64,000 bases of DNA, from assembly GCA_018340805.1 (NCBI GenBank), contig JACMZG010000035.1, forward strand, positions 180,617-244,616, in the 5' to 3' direction. Shown piece after piece: positions 1-29,984 of the stretch. Below the pieces are notes generated by a model, which saw only the letters and a list, made by a program, of their open reading frames with translations, did no database searches and was not told the DNA's origin. Position 1 is the first letter of the stretch, and each line of letters starts with the position of its first letter. Source of the DNA: Microvelia longipes (lineage: Eukaryota > Arthropoda > Insecta > Hemiptera > Veliidae). The position numbers and the translations under genes were made by a program.

Positions 1-250
1 AATCTTTAAATTATTTATATTTTTGTGACTTAAATCGCTTTGTAGAACTAAAGTTTTGGCTTATTCCTTACAACAAACTAAAATGGTTAAGTAATGACAT
101 TTTTAAATAAATAAATATTTTTTTTTTATTGTTGACATTTTCATGTGTACAATAGTCAAAGCTCTATGATACATTTTTACATCCATTTTATTCTCAAATG
201 TTTGCTGACTTGCTCAAATATGCTTATATTAACACTGTGACAACAAATAT

Positions 251-461
251 ATCACAGTCAAACTTAAACTACAAGAGTGATATCACAGAAAATATTACAG
301 TCAAACTTAACTACAAGATGATATCACAGAAAAATCACAGTCAAACTTAAACTACAAGAGTGATATCACAGAAAATATCACAGTCAAACTTAAACTACAA
401 GAGTGATATAACAGAAAATATCACAGTCAAACTTAAACAACAAGAGTGATATCACAGTCAA
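251..461. repeat. 43-bp tandem repeat, about 5 copies, in an intron
   Basis: Units begin ATCACAGTCAAACTTAAAC and end TGATATCACAGAAAAT, with small indels between copies. It lies just upstream of exon a. Confidence 0.85.
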
Positions 462-532
462 AGAGCAGACAGTAAAATAAACTAATAAACATTTACTGTA
501 TGAGAAAATTGTTAATTGATTGTTGTGTTTAG

Positions 533-18236
<17,704 letters not shown>

Positions 18237-18271
18237 ATTTAACTTAATAACTTAACTCAAAATGCGTAATG

Positions 18272-18277
18272 AATAAA
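18272..18277 (+). promoter_or_regulatory. Candidate poly(A) signal of the PPP1R37-like gene
   Basis: AATAAA lies 36 bp after the stop codon. It is the first such hexamer downstream, but AATAAA is frequent by chance in this AT-rich sequence. Confidence 0.45.
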
Positions 18278-19651
18278 TAATAACATTACTTTGTTTAAAA
18301 CCCTAATCAATAATTATGATCAAATGCAATATGAACTATATTTATAAATTAAAAGCCCAAACAAATATTTTATTACTTTTATTATCAAAAAGAATATTAC
18401 AAATCAAAAAATTCTTCGACAAGAGGATTTACAAGATAGTCTTTTATTTGGTCCAAGAGCCAGACTAAAAAACATGAATGTCGGGCCCCAAAAGTTCAGC
18501 CTGACAAATTAATTTATTTTGACTTCCTCATGAAGGATCAGGATCAGTTGGTTTAAGGTTTTTGTGTGTTTTGAAGTTTATATCAGAGGTTTTTGTTGTA
18601 TTTTCAGTAATATTTGAGCAGTTATATCTCTGGCTCTATTGAACTAATTTTGGTGGTTAAAGTATTGATTTGTCACAGATTTAATGAACTTATAAAAAGA
18701 GCCCTTTAACTTTTTAGATAAAACTAATAGGAACCCTGCGGTAAGTCAAAAACTGATTTTGGGGCCATTTTCCAAATTTTAATTTGGCCTCGAGGCCAAT
18801 ATCCCCCGATCTGAAATGGCAGACCTCCTGAAACTTTTTCAGGGAGCCAAATGAAATCAATTTAGCAGGTTAAACTTTTGCGGCTCAAAGGTTTTGTTTT
18901 TTGCGTCTGGGCACTTGGACTTAGTATGTTATTCTAGATGCCATTCTGAAGTATGTGAAACTGCAATGCCAATGTTGCCAATTATTACAACCCGCCTTGG
19001 ACTTGTTTAAATGCAACTAATTTCAATCAAAGGCAGCTTATCTTTTTTTAGCCCATGATGTTTATCTAATAAAAAAATCCTGGTAATTTGCTATTACTCT
19101 TTACTAAGATCAAAAAAAGAATTAAATAATTTGTCTGGACCTTAAAGAAATTTTAATTTTTTTTTATGGTATGAGTTGTTTTAAAAATGGGAGAAAAGAG
19201 TCTAATGGTCTCACGCCTTTTACTGCATGGATGTAAAGGTTTAAGGGAAATGTTATCTTTGTTTTATCTTAGTTGTCATGTGGTGGAGGTTTCTCTCTTT
19301 ATTATGTCATGTCTAGAAGTTTTTGACGTTCAAAGCCTTATTTGAATTAAAAATGCTAGGATTGCCAACACCTTTTTTTTCAGACAAAAAGTTTCCTAGT
19401 TCTAAACTTGACAACACTGAATAGTCATTCTTTCATTTAAAATAAAAATAAATGAGGAAAGAAAAAAATTTTCTTTAAAAAAGTGACATTAATCTCTTGA
19501 AGTTTGTTAAATTATTCGTATATCTTAAGTTCATCAGTTAAAGGTAACCCATTGTAACTTTTATATTGACGTCTCTTCAACTAGGGCAATTAATTTTGAC
19601 ATAGTTGGTAGCACTGCATTCCCACTGTGAATTATTGGTAGGAACCCATAG
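18278..19651. other. Intergenic, no gene recognised
   Basis: AT-rich. The start of 18,445-18,500 resembles the terminus of family A (GGTCCAAGAGCCAGACTAAA). The segment 18,480-18,905 is less AT-rich, with GGGCCCCAAAAGTT and GCCTCGAGGCC, but has no open frame of note. Confidence 0.5.
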
Positions 19652-19964
19652 ACAGCTAATCAGAGGTAACCTTGCGGGGAGGTTTTTGAGTTCCCACTAC
19701 AAATAATTTTCTAAACATCCTATCCTTTATGTTATATGGCATTTTTCATGTAAACTGACTTTTATCAATGGAAAATGATGTTAAAAAGTTTTATTTATTT
19801 TGAAATAAAAATAAAATCATACAAAGTAACTAAAACGCGTAAAATTTTGTCTTAAATATTGTCAAATTCCCCTTATAGTTACAGCATTGTTTTGGAAATA
19901 AAGGCTTTATCATAGCCCTTATCACCAGTCAGTGCTGCCAACTTCAAGTATTTGATCCAGCTGT
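19652..19964. mobile_element. MITE family D, copy 1
   Basis: It begins ACAGCTAATCA and ends TGATCCAGCTGT. The interior shares GGGGAGGTTTTNGAGTTCCCAC-type and TCACCAGTCAGTGCTGCCAA segments with 26,346-26,681. No coding. Confidence 0.72.
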
Positions 19965-20044
19965 CTGCAAAGAGACTAATACTTAGAGTGAGGATACAAC
20001 AGCTTTTATCATTCCTTGGGTAGCTAGGTGCTGTAACTGTACAT

Positions 20045-20335
20045 TGGTGACGTAATTTTTTTTATTTTTCATAATAATTACAATCCAACGTAAATATTAA
20101 TTATTTTCCTACTATTTTGTCTTAAATTAAATTTAAAATAAATAAATATAATTTTTATTATTGATTGTCTATTGCATGTATTCTTTAATTGTCTGTGTTG
20201 AATAAAGTGGTTTAATTTGGCTTCACTGAAAAATGCCCGCCGTTTGTACAGTGTGTGCTACAATAGAGGTTGTAGAGTGGTGGGGGAGTATCTAGTCTCT
20301 CTCTTGGGAGACTATAGTAGAGATAAGTACAGTTA
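20045..20335 (+). repeat. Dispersed repeat family E, copy 1
   Basis: It matches 41,936-42,235 in reverse complement: ACTGAAAAATGCC, AATAAAGTGGTTTAA and GTATTCTTTAATT are shared in order. Its GC-rich end contains a hairpin (TAGTCTCTCTCTTGGGAGACTA region, 20,293-20,314). The 86-codon minus-strand frame at 20,212-20,472 runs through it and is not treated as a gene. Confidence 0.6.
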
Positions 20336-21655
20336 TGGCACCTAGTAAGCTGTCTCACTTCCAGACCCCTTATCACTGTGTTATTCGGCCCATGTCCTAC
20401 CTCTAAGTATAAGTCTCGTTGGCTGTCTATTAGAGCCCATGAATCTCCCTCAATCCCTGCATCAAAAACCAATAGACAGACTATAGCCTTAGGTTTTTTT
20501 CTTTCATTTAGTTGCTGTATTTTGGATTTTAAACTACTTTTTTTATCATTGGGTTGAATTTTAAATCAATAGCTCTTCTCTTTGAAGGTGTTGGTTTTCC
20601 TAAGCACCATCTCTCACCGACTAAGCAGCCCATCTCCTGGTATTGTTTTGTTCCTTTTCTGAAAAAAATATTTTTTGGATTTTATCTTTCCATGAAGGTT
20701 TCGATATTAATCTACCTTGTCTTTAAAAATCCCTCTGCATTCCTGTGGTATGATAGATATTATAATTTTTTCTTTCAGTGTATATTTTTTTGTAAAAGAT
20801 TAAGGCCACTTAAATTACAACCAGGATTTAAAAGTAAAGAAAAAGTTAGATGTTAGATTTTTTATGTGAGCTTAGAATTAGGAGTATAAGTCTACTTGTA
20901 TTTCTTTCTTTTCCATGAAACACTTAATATCCATTTTTATTAGTTGCGTGAAATTAACCTGTTTGGTTTTTGTTATGTTGAGATGTCAGAATTTAGGTAT
21001 CGACTTTAGGACATTTCTTTTTAGAAAATTTAAAAACCTTACCTTTATATAAAGATAAGGAATGTGATGGCTCCTTATTATTCATACAATATAGTGTTAT
21101 ACTTATTAATAAATTAATAAGTACAAATTGTTATTATTTAAAGTGGTGTTTAGAGTTCAATTATAAAAATTTACTTATAACACATTAAGGTTTTAAATAT
21201 TTGTACAAATAACCTTTTCTGAATTTTGGTTCTCAGGTTTTACTTTCAACTATTACTGTTTTTTATTGTTTAAAACTATGAATTTTTAATTTTAAATATA
21301 AGTTAAAGATTATAAAAATCCTTTTTTATGTTTAAGGAAATATTTTATAATTAAAATAATATTGGACAAATAATTAAGAAGTGGCTTTTTGTATTTAGTT
21401 TTTTAAATTTTTTGTATAAATGTATACTTATTTTCAACTGGTTTTACTTAAGGAGAGTTAAAAAAGCTTTAAGCTTCATTTTATGATGCTTAAAGAGCTG
21501 CTTTGGATCAAATAATGTAATAATGCTAAAAACTAAATAACCTTTTGACTATCAATATAATTAAATGAATAGAACAAAAATATAGTAACTTACGTAGTAG
21601 AATGTTTAAAATACAAATCAAAACAGAAAACGTGAAGCCGATAATAATAGTATTA
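20336..21655. other. Intergenic, no gene recognised
   Basis: AT-rich sequence; no repeat structure, conserved frame or RNA gene seen. Confidence 0.5.
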
Positions 21656-21780
21656 TTATAAGCTTAACTCACTTTTGAAGGAGGTTTCAATGAGGTTACA
21701 CAGAGCCTTAAGAGCTCCAAAATGATGTTTCAGGCCTCTCAATGTATTGAGATAGACTATAGCCCCTTCTAGTAATATAT
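21656..21780 (-). repeat. Dispersed coding-like repeat family F, copy 1
   Basis: The minus-strand frame contains YLNTLRGLKHHFGALKALC and NLIETSFKSELSL, then a stop. Nearly the same peptide is encoded at 31,729-31,850, and related DNA lies at 40,800-40,915, 50,499-50,607, 54,355-54,475 (plus) and 58,635-58,725 (plus). It may be the end of a transposon protein or a repeat that happens to be open; the family is not recognised. Confidence 0.55.
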
Positions 21781-21864
21781 CTATTTGAGATATATTGACA
21801 CCATACTTGAATAAAACAGTACTAACAGAACAAAAGTTTCTGAGTTTTGAACTTGGCACTACAG

Positions 21865-22200
21865 TCTATCGACTACTTTAAAAATCTTGATACGTCAGAT
21901 TCTAAAGAAAACAAAAATCCCTGCAAGAAGGGAGCGGGAAAAACTATGTAAACAAATCAGGTAATTTTACCCGTATTTTCTTAGCAATGTTTTTTTACAA
22001 ATTTTTTGTGTAGTTTTATTTTATAATAGCATTTTTATGATTAATTTGAAAGTAGTTTTCATAACAATGTAAACACAGAAACAAGCACAAAGTAATCGAA
22101 TTCCGGGAAGAAGGTTATTTCTCTACAACGGTTATGGTGGTAGGGATATTTTTCTCTTTTCAAGTGAGGAGTTGGCAGTGGCTTCTCTGATATAGTACTA
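21865..22200. mobile_element. Tc1/mariner-like MITE family G, copy 1 (one end degraded)
   Basis: It starts TACAGTCTATCG like the complete copy at 35,263-35,664 and is inverted relative to it: CTGCAAGAAGGGAGCGGGAAA, ACCCGTATTTTCTTAGC and CGGGAAGAAGG occur in the same relative order on the opposite strand. The far terminus is lost. Confidence 0.72.
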
Positions 22201-22899
22201 CTATGCAGAATGATGTAATTTTATTGTTCCATACGAGGGATTGTTCCTCCTTCTTCCTTGTCTTTTTCCCCCTTGATTGTTTAGAGGGGACATTGTGACC
22301 AAAAGGTTAAGAACCACACTACTGTCAACAAAACTGTAACCACTATCTCCTGACTCTCTGTTTTGCTGTTAATTGGCTCTAAAGAAGATTGAAAGCTGGC
22401 TATGTCAAATATATACCATTAATTTATAAACTCTGTTTCATTTAATAAATCAGTTAAGTTGAATTTATTTTCCATAAATTTTAGAATAAAATTCTGTCTA
22501 AATTATCGATATTAATGTCTTTTGTGCAACATTGACAATCACTTTAAATATTTTTCTATTTTCTTTTGTACAATTTTGGATTTAATAAAAATTAATTTTG
22601 TTTTAAGAAACACTAGAGTAGAGGTTAAAAAAGTATGGGTCGATTTACTTAAAATTTATGGAATATAAATTAAGTTAGACCTTTGTTAGTCAGAACTTTA
22701 TTTTATCCAAAAAATCTAAACACTTATTAAAATAATATAATTCTTATTAAAAAAATATAATTGTTAGAATAATAAATTATATTATAAAATAATATTTACA
22801 TATTATTATTATAATAATAATATGTTGAAACAGTACAATTAGGTATTGTGAGTTTCAAAATTAAAAATTATTTATCATAAATGGTAAGAATATACAACA

Positions 22900-23715
22900 A
22901 TAATTTATTCTAACTAATGAGAATTATATAAAATAATAATTTTATTTTTAAAAATAAGAATAATGTAAAATAATAATTTATTCTTAAAAAGAGAATAATT
23001 AAAAAATAATTTATTCTTAAAATGAGAATAATATAAAATAATAATTTATTCTTAAAAATGAAATAATATAAAATAAATCTTAAAAATGAGAATAATATAA
23101 AATATTAATTTTTTCTTAAAATTGAGAATAATATAAATAATAATTTATTCTTATAAATGAAATAATATAAAATAATATTTATTCTTAAAAATGAGAATAA
23201 TATAAAATAATAATTTATTCTTAAAAATGAGAATAATATAAAATATTAATTTATTCTTAAAAATGAGAATAATATTAAAGAATAATTTATTTCTTAAAAT
23301 GAGAATAATATAAAATAATATTTATTCTTAAAAATGAAATAATATAAATAATAATTTATTCTTAAAAAAAATAATAATTATATAAAATATTTTATTCTTA
23401 AAATGAAAATAATATAAATAATAATTTATTCTTAAAAATGAGAAATATAAAATATTAATTTTTTCTTAAAATTGAGAATATATATAAAATAATAATTTAA
23501 TTCTTATAAATGAAAATTAATATAAATAATAATTTATTCTTAAAATGAGAATAATATAAAAATAATTTAATTCTTAAAATGAGAATAATATTAAAAGAAA
23601 ATTTATTCTTAAAAATGAGAATATATAAATAATAATTTATTCTTAAAATGAGAATAATATAAAATATTAATTTATTCTTATAAATGAGAATAATATTAAA
23701 GAATAATTTATTTTA
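22900..23715. repeat. AT-rich tandem array, unit about 34 bp, about 24 copies
   Basis: The unit reads AATAATTTATTCTTAAAAAT, then GAGAATAATATAAA. Many one- to three-base indels separate the copies. Degenerate flanks extend on both sides. Confidence 0.85.
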
Positions 23716-23974
23716 TATGATTAGAGTATCAGGTACCTAATATAATACCTATAGGTATGGGGATCCTGGTAACTTTTATATAAAATATATTTTTAACAGT
23801 TTTTATCCTTTAGATAAGAATAATATAAAATAAGGATTTATTCTGGAAAATAATAGTTACGAAAAAATAAGAATTTTTATTCTTAAAGTCCATTATAATT
23901 TAAAGTAAAGATTCATTTTTAAAAATAAACTAGATGATCCGAATCGAATGTGTAAAGGTATCCCATACCCATTA

Positions 23975-24270
23975 TTTCAGTCAGAGTCATTATTTCGGGT
24001 TAATTACGTTATAAATAAATTGTTTTCTGAATAGCACAACTGCAGCAGTAAACTGATTTTTGTACAAAGTTTCAACTCCCTAGCATACATACACTGGGCG
24101 CTACGATGATAACAGATATACAAACACACACATACAGACAGCTTTGCAAAAACCACTCAGGGGGCCTTAAAACACCTGAAACAGATAATTTCAATGACAC
24201 CCTGGTTTCGAATTTTTGCAAACACAATACTTTTCCTATATACCTACGGTATAAATGAGGAAAAGTAAAA
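23975..24270 (-). repeat. Dispersed repeat family B, copy 2
   Basis: Reverse complement of the 13.5-kb copy: it has GGGCGCTACGATGATAACAG (24,105) and ends in the palindrome ACTTTTCCTATATACC to ATGAGGAAAAGT (24,229-24,267). Confidence 0.8.
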
Positions 24271-24279
24271 ATAATTTGA

Positions 24280-25080
24280 AAATTTTGGTTGCTTATAACT
24301 CAAAAACTACTTATAGGATTTAGACCAAAGTTTAAACTTAGACTAATCAAATATCAGAAGGAGTCATAAACTATGTCAGATCTTGATCAGTGCTAAACTA
24401 ATAGTAGGGGATTTGTCCAAAAACTCTTTTTCTTTAAGTGCTTATCAATCATTATATAATTGATAAATCTTGACTAAACTTTAAACTTAGAATGCTCATA
24501 TGTCTGAGTAGTCACCTTTTAAGTCTTATCAAGACCCCTTCAAAAATAATATGGGTTTAGTGCAACACTAAATTTTAAGTGCTTACAAATTGAAATCTAA
24601 TCGATGGATCTTGACTAAACTCTACACTTAAACTACTCATAGGTCTCAAGGAAATTCCTTCCCAAATAACAATAGGGGATTAGTGTAGAAAAATGAGTTT
24701 TAGCTGCTTAAATATTGGAATCTAATAGATGCATGGGTCAGAATGAACATATTTTATGACTCGTCGAATAAGGAGGCAATAAGGAGTTAGTGTAAGGAAA
24801 ACAAATTTAAGTCTTATATCATAGAATTTAATCGATAGAGCTTGACTAAACTTTAAACTTAAAATCCTCATAGGTCAGAATGAACACATTTTACGGGTCA
24901 TTGAGATCTTTTCTAAAATAATAATATGGGTAAGTGTAAAAATGGTTAAAGCTAACAGATTAAATCTAAACGATGGCTCTTGACCTAACTTTCAATTATA
25001 CCACTGACTATTTACAATGAACACCATTTGAGTCTAAAATAATATAAAAAATAATATTTATATATCTCAAATAATACTAT
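24280..25080. repeat. Degenerate long-period tandem repeat, unit about 120-150 bp, about 6 copies
   Basis: Phrases such as ATCTTGACTAAACTTTAAAC, CTCATAGGTC and a TTAGTGTA segment recur in the same order roughly every 120-140 bp. Copies are strongly diverged. Confidence 0.6.
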
Positions 25081-26345
25081 TCTGTGTTCTAAAATAATAG
25101 GCTTTTATTGAATTGTTTAATTCATGGACCATTATGTTGAGAATATTTTTGTATTCTCATTAAAAGTTAAAACACACGATTTAAGAATTTCATTTCGTCA
25201 ACTTATCGAAACAAGGAACTTATCAAGCAATCATAAAGCACGGATTGAGAATCACCAGAAAGATAAAAACATCTTAGACAAAGAATTGTCTTGCTTGAAC
25301 ATTGAAAGAATGTTTGAACTTTGAAAGAATGTTTTAGGTGGTAATGCATTATTTCAAATGTTTTTATTTAATAATTTAACTTATTGTTGTCTATTTGGAG
25401 AATTTAAAAAGTGTCCCATAGTGAAGATGACTCTTCTCAAGAAATGAGCCTCTGTTTTCATTAATTCATCTTGGATTGTTTAAAAGTTGGTGTGAAGGGA
25501 CTTTTGGTTCAGAATTTAAACTTAGTATTTGTGTCTGCTACTTCTTAAGTTTGTTTTTTTAAAAAAAAAAAGGTTGTTAAGTAACATTTTTTTTTAGTTT
25601 TTTTGTAGTTAGTTAAAAGTTTAGTTGCCGACTCTTTTGAGTTACTATTTGATTTCAAAAGCTACTTTTCTCTTTAAAGAAGGAATTAATTTTAAAAACT
25701 ATAACATTTTTAAGAAACTATAACACCCTGATAACATTTTTAAGAAACTATAACACCCTGATAACAAATTTTAAGAAACTATAAGACACAAAATACTTTT
25801 TATCCCCTCTTAAAGAAAGTTGTACGTATCTTAGGAGCAAACATTTGTCATACCCTCACTATATTTTACTGCCTCAGCTTTGCCTTAGGATAAAACCGAT
25901 GATGATTCCTTTGGCTTTGCCTGAGGAACCAACTCTATAAACATTTTATGGTTTCCTCTGCTAGCGCCTGGGGAGTAATGACTGTTTCCTCCCTTGGTGC
26001 GTAAATAACTATTTTTACACTCTCTTTACTTATAAACCTGATTTGTTTATTCTTCAGATCATAAATGTATGAAAGAAATAAAAATCTTTATATATAATCG
26101 GTAAATATAATAAAATTTAAATTTAAATAGCTGTAATTATTAATGATAATAATTTTGTAATTAAAAAGTATTTAATGAATGCTGTGAAATATGAACTGCT
26201 AGAGAAACTAATTACGTACCCTCCAAAATGTTGACTAATATTTTAACTGAGAGATCTTATAGAATCTTGTTCCTTTGTAAATAATTTCAGCTATCTCATA
26301 AGTGTATATTATATCTTCAATTTCCAATCACTTCAATATTAATAA
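25081..26345. other. Intergenic, no gene recognised
   Basis: It includes a short frame at 25,124-25,324 with no recognisable domain and a 33-bp repeat (about 3 copies, ATTTTTAAGAAACTATAACA) at 25,690-25,785. The less AT-rich patch 25,860-25,995 has two CTTTGCCT phrases. No gene is supported. Confidence 0.5.
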
Positions 26346-26681
26346 ACAGCTGGACAAAGATAACCTGTAGGCTACCCCATGGGGAGGTTTTAGAGTTCCC
26401 ACCACAAATAATTTTCTAAATATTATTTCCCTTTACTATGGGATTTTTTATATAAACTGACTTTTGTCAATGGAAAATGATGTTTGATGTTTGAAAATGA
26501 GTTTATTTCATTTGATTTTTATATAAGAACATCCAAAGTAACGAAAACGCATAAAATTGTATCCTAAACGAATCAGCTTTTTTTTGGAAAAAAAGTTATG
26601 GCATTGTTTGGAAAATGAAGGCCTTATCATAGCCTTTATCACCAGTCAGTGCTGCCAACTTAAAGAATTTTATCCAGCTGT
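26346..26681. mobile_element. MITE family D, copy 2
   Basis: It begins ACAGCTGGACAAAG and ends TTTTATCCAGCTGT, a 13-bp imperfect inverted terminus. The interior follows copy 1 at 19,652-19,964. Confidence 0.78.
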
Positions 26682-27094
26682 CTATTGTATTATTCATTAT
26701 TAAGCTATAAAGTTAAATCCATACATGTTTAGAATGAGCCAATCTCTTGTCCATTAATTAAAAAGAATTTGGGCTGAAGACCAATTAAATTGTATTTCTA
26801 AAATCACACTCTTACCGTAGCATTCTATAAAGGTATAAAGACAAAGGGGTTGGCAAAAAGGGCTCAAGTACATGGCCCATTTGCCTCCCCACCCTTTATT
26901 ATTGTCACTAATATTATGAACAACAATTACATAGCAAGTTTGTGTGTGTGCATATATATATTACTAAATTTTTTCAGAAATAATACATACAATGTAAATA
27001 AATAAAATTTAACATACTACAATATATTGTGGCATCTTTCTTTAAGATGTATAGTCTTCCTTCACACTTGAAGAAATACTATATATACTATACA

Positions 27095-27393
27095 TACTCA
27101 GGCACACACATACATATATGTATATATACAATACGCACACACATATATGCATACACATACATACACACCCACACACGCATACTTATGTGTGCATTTTTAA
27201 AAGTCTCACTTTTTGTAAAGCTAAACATTTGCATAATTATGTTTATATTAAAAGTTTGAGGCATTCACTTACAGTGAGTATTGTTTTTTACTTTATGAAA
27301 CCAACCTGTATACAGAAAGCACAGCACAAACGGCCACAAAGTGAAAATTGTAGTGGTTAGAGTGAAAAAAAATTATATATATGTATATATATA

Positions 27394-27447
<54 letters not shown>

Positions 27448-27450
27448 ATA
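27095..27450. repeat. Microsatellite cluster: CA/TA-rich run and (TA)n
   Basis: ACACACATA-type repeats occupy 27,095-27,180 and a TA run 27,375-27,445. The unique sequence between them shows nothing recognisable. Confidence 0.85.
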
Positions 27451-29049
27451 ATAATATTTCTTTAAAACTAACTTTTTCCATTTTGATTCATGTTTGTTTG
27501 TTCATTTTGATTCAACTTTTGTTTGTTCATACCTTCCTGATTTTCATTTATTAATATTTTACAAATTGAACTACCATTTGATATCAAAATATCGTCCATG
27601 CCAATTTGAAAAAGTGCAAGTAAGTCTGATTATTTTAATTTCATGTCTAAACATTTTTTCACGTTTTTAAAACATTAATTAAAAAATTAAAGCATTTATA
27701 AGAAATAGTGGAATGAGAGAAATAATATTTTTTTAAAATAGTTGGGTAATCTCACTCATGGCATAGTTAATTTTAACGATGATTTAATAATTGATTTTGT
27801 AATTAATATTTTTGATCTATATTTAAATTACATTTTAAATAATTTTTTTAATTAAATAATATTTTTACTTTTTAAATCAAATCCAATAACCTTCCCCAAT
27901 CTGTTTTCTTACAGTTTTGGGAAGTCGTCTTTTTGTACTTTACTAAGATTTAGTTTTTAGGTTTTATTTGTGTTAGAATTAATTTAAGTCATGGTTTAAA
28001 AAACTTTACCAAAACAAATTAATTATGTATGGATAATTGTGTATAAATGTCTATCAAAGAGTAATGTGGTGTATTTAGAGTTCTAACTTGGCCCTGTCCA
28101 GCATAAATGTGAGAAAAATTGTTTAATTTGTAGTTGAGTATTTTGTCGTTGATACAGGAGACCATCAGTCCACATGACATTTAGAACGCAGTTTAATCAA
28201 ATTCACTTGTAGCTGACGTATTAAAGAAGACAGAATGAAAACAATATCAACTTTTTAACAATTTCATTTGTGTCCTTTCATTTTCTTCGTTATGTGTTTC
28301 TGTATTTAATTTAATATTTCTAGCCGGTTAACTTAATCATAAATTTAATATTCTAGTTAAACATTTTTGATTAATAAATTAATATATAACTATTCATATT
28401 TTGTTTATGATAGACATTTTTTCATAACTAGTATTTATAATTAATACTTTTACTTTGAATATTATTATTTGAATTATTCTCAATAACATTTTTTAGATTT
28501 TACTGGAGAAACGTGCCGACAAACCTTTAATTTGCTAATTTATCCATAATTTGATATAAATGCGTTCTGAATGGCATGACAACTAAAAATGTCCAATATT
28601 AGTTATAAAATTATAAGAAATGTTTTTCCAGTTTGAGCTGTGGACATGGCTGGTTCTAACTTTATGGTCTGGGGCTAGTTGTGTCCAGATGTTTATAGTT
28701 AATATTGTGGAGATAAGAATAAAACTATCCTACTTAGTTATATTAATGTGGGAGAGGTTAAGATTTAGCAAGTAGGTTATGTTGTTGGGCCTTTCTACCT
28801 TTCTCTTTTTGATAGAATATAGTATTTTATCTAATGAGTCCCAATAATCTGAGTAACTAAGTCCATTTTACTATGATTTTCTATAGCTTTAACTAGAAAC
28901 TACATGTGACCTACTATAAGACTAATATAAGCTTTCCTAGTAAAAATTCTACAACACACTACATTTAGGGTTAGGGATCTTTTATAAGTACGCTGTGTAC
29001 TCGTACTTTAGTATCAAAAGAATGAGTGTGATTAGATTCCATTATAAAT
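27451..29049. other. Intergenic, no gene recognised
   Basis: AT-rich, without tandem or inverted structure that I could see. Confidence 0.5.
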
Positions 29050-29335
29050 AAAATCTCTCCACAAAACATAAATTGATTAGCAAAGTGCTTTCAACCTAAC
29101 TAGAGGCCATCATCAGTACAAAGCCGTTGAAATATTAAAGAGGAAGAGAGGTGAGTTTGTTTTCTTACCAGGTATTAATGTCAGACTCAAGACCTCAAGG
29201 AACTGAGTCTGACCTTAATACCTAGTAAGAAAACATAGACTCTCTTTTCTTTGTTAACATCTCAACAGTTTTGCACCAATGATGGCCTCTAGTTACGTTG
29301 AAAGCGCATTGCCAATGTTTTTTTGTGGAGATTTT
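29050..29335. mobile_element. Foldback element (first of three in a row)
   Basis: The left arm AAATCTCTCCACAAAAC to about 29,190 is matched in reverse by the right arm, which ends TTGTGGAGATTT. The arms meet near 29,195 (CCTCAAGGAACTGAG). The CTGATGA-hairpin-GAAAGC motif is at 29,087-29,116 (minus), with a degraded twin at 29,275-29,304. Confidence 0.85.
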
Positions 29336-29429
29336 TTTTTCATTTCTTAATTCTTATTTTTCAAGGGGCTATGCCATCGCGCAAGCAAGGAACCAACTGT
29401 TTTACTGCCAACTGTAGTCTTTCAAGGGT

Positions 29430-29915
29430 TTATAGTTCTAAATCTACAATAAAAACAGTGTATCAATTAATGGTAGCTATATATTTCAGTCAACTTTGTG
29501 AACAGGCTTACTTCAGGCTTTTAAACATAAATTTTAAAAATGCAGATCACAATCAACTAAGATAGAAACACAATCATTATACAAAATTTAAAAAAGGCTA
29601 ACAAAGAATAAAATAATTAAACATTAACAAAAATTAACTCGGTAAGGTAAATAAAGATTTATTTACCTTTTTTCTAGTCAGACCGAGTTAATTTTTGTTA
29701 ATTTTAAATTATTTTATTGTTAGCCTTTTTTAAATTTTGTATAATGTTTGTGTTTCTATCTTAGTTGATTGTGATTTGTATTTTTTAAGATTTATGTTTA
29801 AAAGCCTGAAGATAGCCTCAGAGTTGGCTGAAATATACAGCTACCATTAATTAGAACTTCCAGTTCTGATAAACTAAGCAGTTTTACTGTTTTTGTTGCA
29901 GATTTAGAACTATAA
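29430..29915. mobile_element. Foldback element (second of three)
   Basis: Arms of about 230 bp: TATAGTTCTAAATCT at the left end and AGATTTAGAACTATA at the right end. The centre is near 29,655, where TTAACTCGGT pairs with ACCGAGTTAA. The motif CTGAAGA-hairpin-GAAA lies at 29,806-29,833. Confidence 0.87.
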
Positions 29916-29984
29916 GCCATTTTATTCTAATTATAAAAAATGTGGAAGTTCTATAAAAGAAGTAGTGAAACCAAAGAGTTTTTG

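Noticed and set aside
20212..20472. 86-codon open frame on the minus strand in a GC-richer patch
   Set aside because: It lies partly in dispersed repeat family E, has no recognisable domain, and the copy at 41,938-42,235 does not keep the frame.
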